Assembly: GCA_002454125.1 (NCBI GenBank)
Contig: DKII01000144.1
Coordinates: 1 to 10,267 of the forward strand
Length of the DNA: 10,267 nucleotides
From: Novosphingobium sp. UBA6722
Lineage (GTDB): Bacteria > Pseudomonadota > Alphaproteobacteria > Sphingomonadales > Sphingomonadaceae
Direction: 5' to 3'
Below, one piece after another: positions 5,469 through 10,267 of this stretch. Numbering within the stretch: position 1 is the stretch's first letter; each line of letters opens with the position of its first letter. The translations under genes and the position numbers were made by a program. The notes below the pieces were generated by a model. The model was not told the origin of the DNA, searched no databases, and worked only from the letters and a program-made list of their open reading frames with translations.

Positions 5469-7160
5469 GTGGCCAATACCAAACGCAAGCCGACCAAAGG
5501 GAAGCCAATCTCCAGCCACCCGCTGTTTCCCGCGGTTGTGGCGCTGTGGTTTGGTGCCCTGTTCGGCCTGGGCAGTCTGGCCATCCGCCCGACGCTGATC
5601 GAAGGCATGGTGCTGAAGACCGGGCTGGACCTGGTGGTACCCGCCGCCGCCCCGCCGCTGGGCGTAACGGCCCGCATCCTGATCGCGCTGATCATGGCCT
5701 CGCTCGGCGCGGCCATCGGCGCGGCGCTGGCAGTGCGCCTCACCCAGCCCAAGACCGTGGTGCGCGAACGCAAGCGCACGGCAGCCAATCCCGGCGCCGC
5801 CGCCGAAGCCGAAGCCGCGCTGTGGAACAGCCGCAACGTCTACACCGATGGTCCCGTGTTCCGGCCGATCTCGGCGCATGAAGATCTGGGCGATGCGCTC
5901 GACAGCCCTGGCCTGCTGGCCGGTCGCCGCCGCGCGCTGGCGGTCGAGCACGAAGAGCGCCCGTTCGAGCCGCATGAGTTTGCCCCGCTGCCCGGCGGCG
6001 AGCCGCAGATCTTCGATATTTCGGCAACCCGGCTTGCCCCGGTTGCCGACCTTGCCCCGGTTGCGGAAGCCGCCCAGCCCGAGGCGCCGCTCGATCTTGG
6101 TGCCCTCCCGGCGCCGGCCCCGGTTGAACCGCAGCAGCCGCTCGATTGGTCGGCTCCCTCGGCCACGCCGGCTCCGCCGCTGGTCGAACGCGAAGTCCCG
6201 GCCTTGTCCGAAGCCCCGCGCATCTTCGCGATGCCGGTGGAGCAAGACCACGTGCCGGTCGAAGTGGTGCGAGCCGCCGGCTTCCGTACTTCGGTGTTCG
6301 AGCAGGAACCGGCCGCGCCGCTGTTCGCCGCGCGCGACCCAGCCCCGGCCGATCTGGCGCCGCAGGCCGAACCTGCGCCGCTTGCGGCCGAGCCGGTGCC
6401 CGCGCCAGAGCCCCAGCCGGCCCCGGCTGACCTGGGCATGACCGACCTTGCCCGGCGTCTGCAGGAATCGATGGCCCGCCGCCGCGCCGCCAGGGGCGAG
6501 CAAGCAGAAGCGCCGCAGGTCGAAGCCCAGCAGGTCGAACCGGTGCAAGCCGCGCCGGTCGTTCCGGGAGCCGCTCCGACCGCGGCTGAACCCGCCTTCG
6601 TCCCGCCGCCGCCAATCTTCACTGTCGCCCCGCCCGAGCCGGCGCTTGCGCCCGAGATTCCGCCTGCGCCGATCCCGATGCCGGCCGCGCTGCGCCCGTT
6701 CAGTTTCGACCAGCATGACGAAGAAGATCACGCCGATCTGTCTGCACTGATGCCGCGTCATCTGACGATGCCCGCACCGACACCGGTCGAGGAAGCCGTG
6801 GTTGAGGAAGTTCCAGCCGAAGCCGCGCCCGAGCTTGAGGTCGAGGCCGAAGCTGAAACGGAAGTTGTAGCAGACGACGCCTTTGCCTCGCTGCTCAGCA
6901 TCGAGATGCCGCGCCAGGAATTCGTCCGCGTCGATGAGCCGGAAGAGCCGGCCAGCGCAATCGAGCCGGTCGTGATCTTCCCGGGCCAGATGGCGAGCGC
7001 CAATGTTGCGCCGCTGCGACCCTTCGATGCTCCGGCCGCCGCCATGCCCGGCGCGCCCGTTGCCCAGGCCCCGGCCGCCCCGGCGGTCGACCCGGCCGAA
7101 GCGGAGCGCGCGCTGCGCCTGGCCCTGGCCAACTTGCAACGGATCAGCGGCGCGGCCTGA
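5469..7160 (+). CDS. Two-helix membrane-anchored protein with long Pro/Ala/Glu-rich tail, unknown function
   Basis: A 563-residue protein of no assigned function. The N-terminus is basic (MANTKRKPTKGKPISSHP), followed by a hydrophobic helix at about 19-39, a short loop with PAAAPPLG, and a second helix at about 66-89. A basic RERKR cluster (99-103) follows. By the positive-inside rule both termini are cytoplasmic and the loop at 40-65 is periplasmic. Residues 105-563 are dominated by Pro, Ala, Glu and Val and are probably disordered. They contain islands of ordinary sequence: about 119-182 (starts WNSRNVYTDGPVFRPIS), a basic amphipathic segment (MTDLARRLQESMARRRAARG, 324-343), 469-490 (DDAFASLLSIEMPRQEFVRV) and a C-terminal helix (PAEAERALRLALANLQRI). 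GTG 5469 is preferred; GGGA about 10 bases upstream is a modest ribosome site. The frame stays open back to 5283 over the glycosyltransferase end, but that part is shadow-like. TTG 5424 is an alternative. It is followed by a strong terminator. Confidence 0.8.
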   Translation: MANTKRKPTKGKPISSHPLFPAVVALWFGALFGLGSLAIRPTLIEGMVLKTGLDLVVPAAAPPLGVTARILIALIMASLGAAIGAALAVRLTQPKTVVRERKRTAANPGAAAEAEAALWNSRNVYTDGPVFRPISAHEDLGDALDSPGLLAGRRRALAVEHEERPFEPHEFAPLPGGEPQIFDISATRLAPVADLAPVAEAAQPEAPLDLGALPAPAPVEPQQPLDWSAPSATPAPPLVEREVPALSEAPRIFAMPVEQDHVPVEVVRAAGFRTSVFEQEPAAPLFAARDPAPADLAPQAEPAPLAAEPVPAPEPQPAPADLGMTDLARRLQESMARRRAARGEQAEAPQVEAQQVEPVQAAPVVPGAAPTAAEPAFVPPPPIFTVAPPEPALAPEIPPAPIPMPAALRPFSFDQHDEEDHADLSALMPRHLTMPAPTPVEEAVVEEVPAEAAPELEVEAEAETEVVADDAFASLLSIEMPRQEFVRVDEPEEPASAIEPVVIFPGQMASANVAPLRPFDAPAAAMPGAPVAQAPAAPAVDPAEAERALRLALANLQRISGAA

Positions 7161-7169
7161 ACCGCCGCC

Positions 7170-7185
7170 GATTGCAGCTGCAATC
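7170..7185. repeat. Perfect 16-base palindrome
   Basis: GATTGCAGCTGCAATC reads identically on both strands and begins 9 bases after the stop of the low-complexity protein gene. As DNA it could be a binding site for a dimeric regulator; as RNA it would fold to a 6-bp stem with an AGCT loop. It has no T-run after it, so it is not itself a terminator. It lies 13 bases before the intrinsic terminator stem. Confidence 0.6.
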
Positions 7186-7196
7186 CTATTCACAGC

Positions 7197-7224
7197 AGCG
7201 CTTGGGCCCACCCAAGCGTTTCTT
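7197..7224 (+). terminator. Intrinsic (Rho-independent) terminator
   Basis: A perfect 8-bp GC-rich stem, CGCTTGGG (7199-7206) and CCCAAGCG (7211-7218), closes a CCCA loop and runs straight into TTTCTT (7219-7224). G7198-T7219 and A7197-T7220 could extend the stem. The T-run lies only on the plus-strand side, so it terminates rightward transcription, ending the unit of the two-helix protein (and the glycosyltransferase if co-transcribed) and separating it from gltB. Confidence 0.85.
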
Positions 7225-7393
7225 GGCCTGTTCGCAGTTGCAAAAACAGCTTCCTGTCGTCATGGGAAATGCTTGCGCAATTTTCACTGCTTCGAGCGGT
7301 GGGGAAGCTTGCGCTTAATTGCCGGATTTCCGCCATTTCCGCCATTCCAGGCGCGAATCGCGGGTTTCCGGGTGACGACAGGATGGGTTTTCG
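7225..7393 (+). promoter_or_regulatory. gltB upstream region with short direct repeats
   Basis: These 169 bases are AT-richer than the surrounding genes and should hold the gltB promoter and leader. GCTTGCGC occurs twice in direct orientation, 36 bases apart (7271-7278 followed by AATTTT, and 7307-7314 followed by TTAATT). ATTTCCGCC is repeated in tandem at 7326-7334 and 7335-7343, with a degenerate third copy starting ATTCC at 7344. AGGA at 7380-7383 lies 10 bases before ATG 7394 and is the likely ribosome site. I could not settle on a sigma-70 -35/-10 pair. Confidence 0.4.
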
Positions 7394-10267
7394 ATGGGTT
7401 ATCCGGCGCCGCAGGGCCTCTACGATCCGCGCAATGAACATGACGCCTGTGGCGTGGGCTTTGTCGCCCATATCAAGGGCGCCAAAAGCCATGCGATCGT
7501 AACCCAGGCGCTCGAGATTCTGAAGAATCTTGACCATCGCGGTGCCGTTGGCGCCGATCCGCTGCTGGGCGATGGCGCCGGGATTCTGATTCAGACCCCT
7601 GATGCCCTGTTCCGCAAGTGGGCCGACCAGGAAGGGCTGAAGCTGCCCGCCGCCGGTGACTATGCCGTGGCCATGTGCTTCCTGCCGCAGGATCAGGCCA
7701 GCCGCGATTTCATCGTCGGCACCTTCGAAAAGTTCATCGCCAAGGAAGGCCAGCGCCTGATCGGCTGGCGCGACGTGCCGGTTACGACCGAAGGTCTGGG
7801 CAAGACCGTGCGCGAGCAGATGCCGGTGATCCGCCAGTGCTTCGTCGAACGCGGCGAGAACTGCCCCGATCAGGACGCGTTCGAGCGCAAGATCCTGGCG
7901 ATCCGCAAGCAAACCCAGAACCCGCTGGCAGCCCTGGCCGAAAAGCACGGGATGCCGGGGATCGCCGATCTCTATATGCCCAGCTTCTCCAGCCGCACCG
8001 TGGTCTACAAGGGCCTGCTGCTGGCGACCCAGGTTGGCATCTTCTACGATGACCTGCGCGATCCGGACTGCGTTTCGGCGCTGGGCCTGGTCCACCAGCG
8101 TTTCAGCACCAACACCTTCCCGAGCTGGAAGCTGGCGCACCCCTATCGCTTCATCGCCCACAACGGCGAGATCAACACCGTGCGCGGCAACGTCAACTGG
8201 ATGAACGCGCGCCGCCGCACGATGGAAAGCGAGCTGCTGGGCGCGGACCTCGACAAGATGTGGCCGCTGATCCCGCACGGCCAGTCGGACACCGCCTGCC
8301 TCGACAACGCGCTCGAACTGCTGCTGGCCGGCGGCTACAGCCTGGCCCATGCGGTGATGATGCTGATCCCCGAGGCCTGGGCCGGCAACCCGCTGATGGA
8401 TGCCAAGCGCCGCGCTTTCTATGAATACCACGCCGCGCTGATGGAGCCGTGGGACGGCCCGGCCGCCGTGGCCTTTACCGATGGCCGCCAGATCGGCGCG
8501 ACGCTGGACCGCAACGGCCTGCGCCCGGCCCGCTTCCTGGTTACCGACGATGACATCGTGGTCATGGCTTCGGAAAGCGGCGTGCTGCCGATCAAGGAAG
8601 ACAATATCGTCCGCAAGTGGCGGCTCCAGCCGGGCCGCATGCTGCTGATCGATTTCGACCACGGCCGGATCATCGAGGACGAAGAGCTCAAAGCCTCGCT
8701 CGCCGCTGCCGAGCCTTATGAGGACTGGCTGGAATCCGCGCAGTACAAGCTCAAGGACCTCGAAGTGGTCGAGCCGGAGCTGGCCGCGCTGCCGCAGGAA
8801 ACCACCAGCCTGCTCGATCGCCAGCAGGCCTTTGGCTATACTCAGGAAGACCTCTCGCGCTTCCTCGAGCCGATGGCCCAGAACGCCGACGATCCGCTCG
8901 GTTCGATGGGCACGGACACGCCGATCGCGGTGCTCTCCAACCGCAGCCGCCTGCTCTACGATTACTTCAAGCAGAACTTCGCCCAGGTCACCAACCCGCC
9001 GATCGACCCGATCCGCGAGGAACTGGTGATGAGCCTGGTCTCGATGATCGGCCCGCGCCCCAACCTGCTGGGCATGGAAGCCGGGACGCACAAGCGCCTG
9101 GAAGTCGACCAGCCGATCCTGACCAACGAGGAAGTCGCCAAGATCCGCTCGGTCGAGGCAGCGCTTGACGGTGCCTTCCGCACCGAAACGATCGACATCA
9201 CCTGGGACGCCAGCACCGGGGCCGCCGGCCTTGAAATGGCGATCAAGGAAATGTGCTGGGCCGCAACCGAGGCCGTGCTGCAGGACAAGAACATCCTGAT
9301 CCTGTCCGACCGCGCCCAGGGGCCTGACCGGATCCCGATGCCAGCGCTGCTGGCCACGGCTGCAGTCCACCACCACCTCGTCCGCCAGGGCCTGCGCATG
9401 CAGACCGGCCTGGTCGTTGAAACCGGCGAAGCGCGTGAAGTGCATCACTTCTGCGTGCTGGCGGGCTACGGCGCGGAAGCGATCAATCCCTATGTCGCCT
9501 TCGAAACGCTGGAGGAACTCCGCGTCCGCAAGGACATGCCGCTTGACGCCAAGACGGTGCAGAAGAACTACATCAAGGCGGTCGGCAAGGGCATCCTCAA
9601 GGTCATGTCCAAGATGGGCATCTCGACCTACCAGTCTTACTGCGGCGCGCAGATCTTCGATGCGGTCGGCCTGTCGAGCCAGTTCATCGAGAAGTACTTC
9701 ACCGGCACCGCCACCACGATCGAAGGCATTGGCCTCGCCGAAGTGGCCGAGGAAACCGTGCGCCGCCACCAGGCGGCCTATGGCGACAATCCGATCTACA
9801 AGAACATGCTCGACGTCGGCGGGATGTACGGCCTGCGCCTGCGCGGCGAGGAGCACGCCTGGACCGCGCAGAACATCGCCGCCCTGCAGCACGCGGTGCG
9901 CGGCAATGTCTCGGAAAAGTACCGCGAGTTCGCCCAGACCATCAACGACCAGTCGACCCGGATGCTGACCATCCGCGGGCTGATGGAATTCAAGCCGGCC
10001 GACAAGCCGCTCGACATCAGCGAAGTCGAACCGGCCAGCGAGATTGTCAAGCGCTTCGCCACCGGGGCGATGAGCTTCGGCTCGATCAGCCGCGAGGCGC
10101 ACACGACGCTGGCGGTGGCCATGAACCGGATCGGCGGCAAGTCGAACACCGGCGAAGGCGGCGAGGAGCCGGACCGCTTCAAGCCGCTGGCAAACGGGGA
10201 TTCGATGCGCTCGGCGATCAAGCAGGTCGCCTCGGGCCGCTTCGGCGTGACCACCGAATACCTGGTC
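7394..10267 (+). CDS. gltB: Glutamate synthase (NADPH) large subunit, 3' part cut by window edge
   Basis: Alpha subunit of bacterial GOGAT, which takes the amide nitrogen of glutamine and makes two glutamates from glutamine and 2-oxoglutarate, the second step of ammonium assimilation. 958 codons are visible of about 1500. The start ATG 7394 gives MGYPAPQGLYDPRNEHDACGVGF: C19 is the class-II amidotransferase nucleophile, exposed after removal of an 18-residue propeptide. The glutaminase domain (about 19-430) shows HQRFSTNT (234-241) and HNGEINTVRGN (256-266). The central domain follows (about 450-750). The FMN/synthase domain begins before MSFGSISREAH (893-903) and reaches SNTGEGGEEPDRF (917-929). 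The 3Fe-4S cysteines and the C-terminal beta-helix lie beyond the edge. The partner gltD is expected nearby. The frame is intact with no interruptions. It is separated from the upstream unit by the terminator at 7197-7224, so it has its own promoter. Confidence 0.97.
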   Translation, partial: MGYPAPQGLYDPRNEHDACGVGFVAHIKGAKSHAIVTQALEILKNLDHRGAVGADPLLGDGAGILIQTPDALFRKWADQEGLKLPAAGDYAVAMCFLPQDQASRDFIVGTFEKFIAKEGQRLIGWRDVPVTTEGLGKTVREQMPVIRQCFVERGENCPDQDAFERKILAIRKQTQNPLAALAEKHGMPGIADLYMPSFSSRTVVYKGLLLATQVGIFYDDLRDPDCVSALGLVHQRFSTNTFPSWKLAHPYRFIAHNGEINTVRGNVNWMNARRRTMESELLGADLDKMWPLIPHGQSDTACLDNALELLLAGGYSLAHAVMMLIPEAWAGNPLMDAKRRAFYEYHAALMEPWDGPAAVAFTDGRQIGATLDRNGLRPARFLVTDDDIVVMASESGVLPIKEDNIVRKWRLQPGRMLLIDFDHGRIIEDEELKASLAAAEPYEDWLESAQYKLKDLEVVEPELAALPQETTSLLDRQQAFGYTQEDLSRFLEPMAQNADDPLGSMGTDTPIAVLSNRSRLLYDYFKQNFAQVTNPPIDPIREELVMSLVSMIGPRPNLLGMEAGTHKRLEVDQPILTNEEVAKIRSVEAALDGAFRTETIDITWDASTGAAGLEMAIKEMCWAATEAVLQDKNILILSDRAQGPDRIPMPALLATAAVHHHLVRQGLRMQTGLVVETGEAREVHHFCVLAGYGAEAINPYVAFETLEELRVRKDMPLDAKTVQKNYIKAVGKGILKVMSKMGISTYQSYCGAQIFDAVGLSSQFIEKYFTGTATTIEGIGLAEVAEETVRRHQAAYGDNPIYKNMLDVGGMYGLRLRGEEHAWTAQNIAALQHAVRGNVSEKYREFAQTINDQSTRMLTIRGLMEFKPADKPLDISEVEPASEIVKRFATGAMSFGSISREAHTTLAVAMNRIGGKSNTGEGGEEPDRFKPLANGDSMRSAIKQVASGRFGVTTEYLV

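Noticed and set aside
5367..7211. 614-codon open frame on the minus strand opposite the low-complexity protein
   Set aside because: It is Arg/Gly-rich shadow coding. The plus-strand frame has membrane helices, a charge pattern and a terminator just after its stop.
7224..7241. Possible sigma-54 promoter (TGGC...TTGC) upstream of gltB
   Set aside because: The spacing between TGGC and TTGC is 10 bases instead of the 7 required, and it directly follows the terminator stem.
7190..10102. 970-codon open frame on the minus strand opposite gltB
   Set aside because: gltB is unmistakable on the plus strand. The antisense frame has no family motifs and arises because GC-biased codons rarely give stops in that frame. 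No gene-like start context was seen.

Overview
The window is GC-rich, densely coding DNA from what looks like an alphaproteobacterium, most probably a sphingomonad (Sphingomonadales). This placement is an inference from base composition, codon use, an exosortase-A-type polysaccharide gene pair and the general look of the proteins; no rRNA or marker gene is present to prove it.

Left part (1-1385, minus strand): a two-gene acyl-CoA unit. A MaoC-type hot-dog hydratase is followed 51 bases later by a thiolase that runs off the left edge. Both starts have good Shine-Dalgarno sequences. Together they could supply a hydration step and a thiolytic step of acyl-CoA (beta-oxidation-like) metabolism.

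Middle part (1502-5421): the edge of an exosortase-A (XrtA/EpsH) associated exopolysaccharide or glycosylation locus. On the minus strand lie a 63-residue one-helix membrane protein, an O-antigen-ligase-like polytopic protein of the exosortase-A-associated type, and an acyltransferase-3 membrane protein. These three overlap by 8 and 4 bases and so form a tight, probably translationally coupled operon. A GT4 glycosyltransferase of the exosortase-A-associated type is transcribed divergently across a 53-base spacer. The exosortase and any PEP-CTERM substrate are not in the window.

Right part (5469-10267, plus strand): a 563-residue protein with two N-terminal membrane helices and a very long Pro/Ala/Glu-rich tail of unknown function, then a 233-base intergenic region with a perfect 16-base palindrome, a convincing intrinsic terminator and short repeats, then the first 958 codons of gltB (glutamate synthase large subunit), cut by the right edge.

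No mobile element, CRISPR array, tRNA or rRNA is seen. The least described parts are the small membrane protein overlapping the ligase and the membrane-anchored low-complexity protein.
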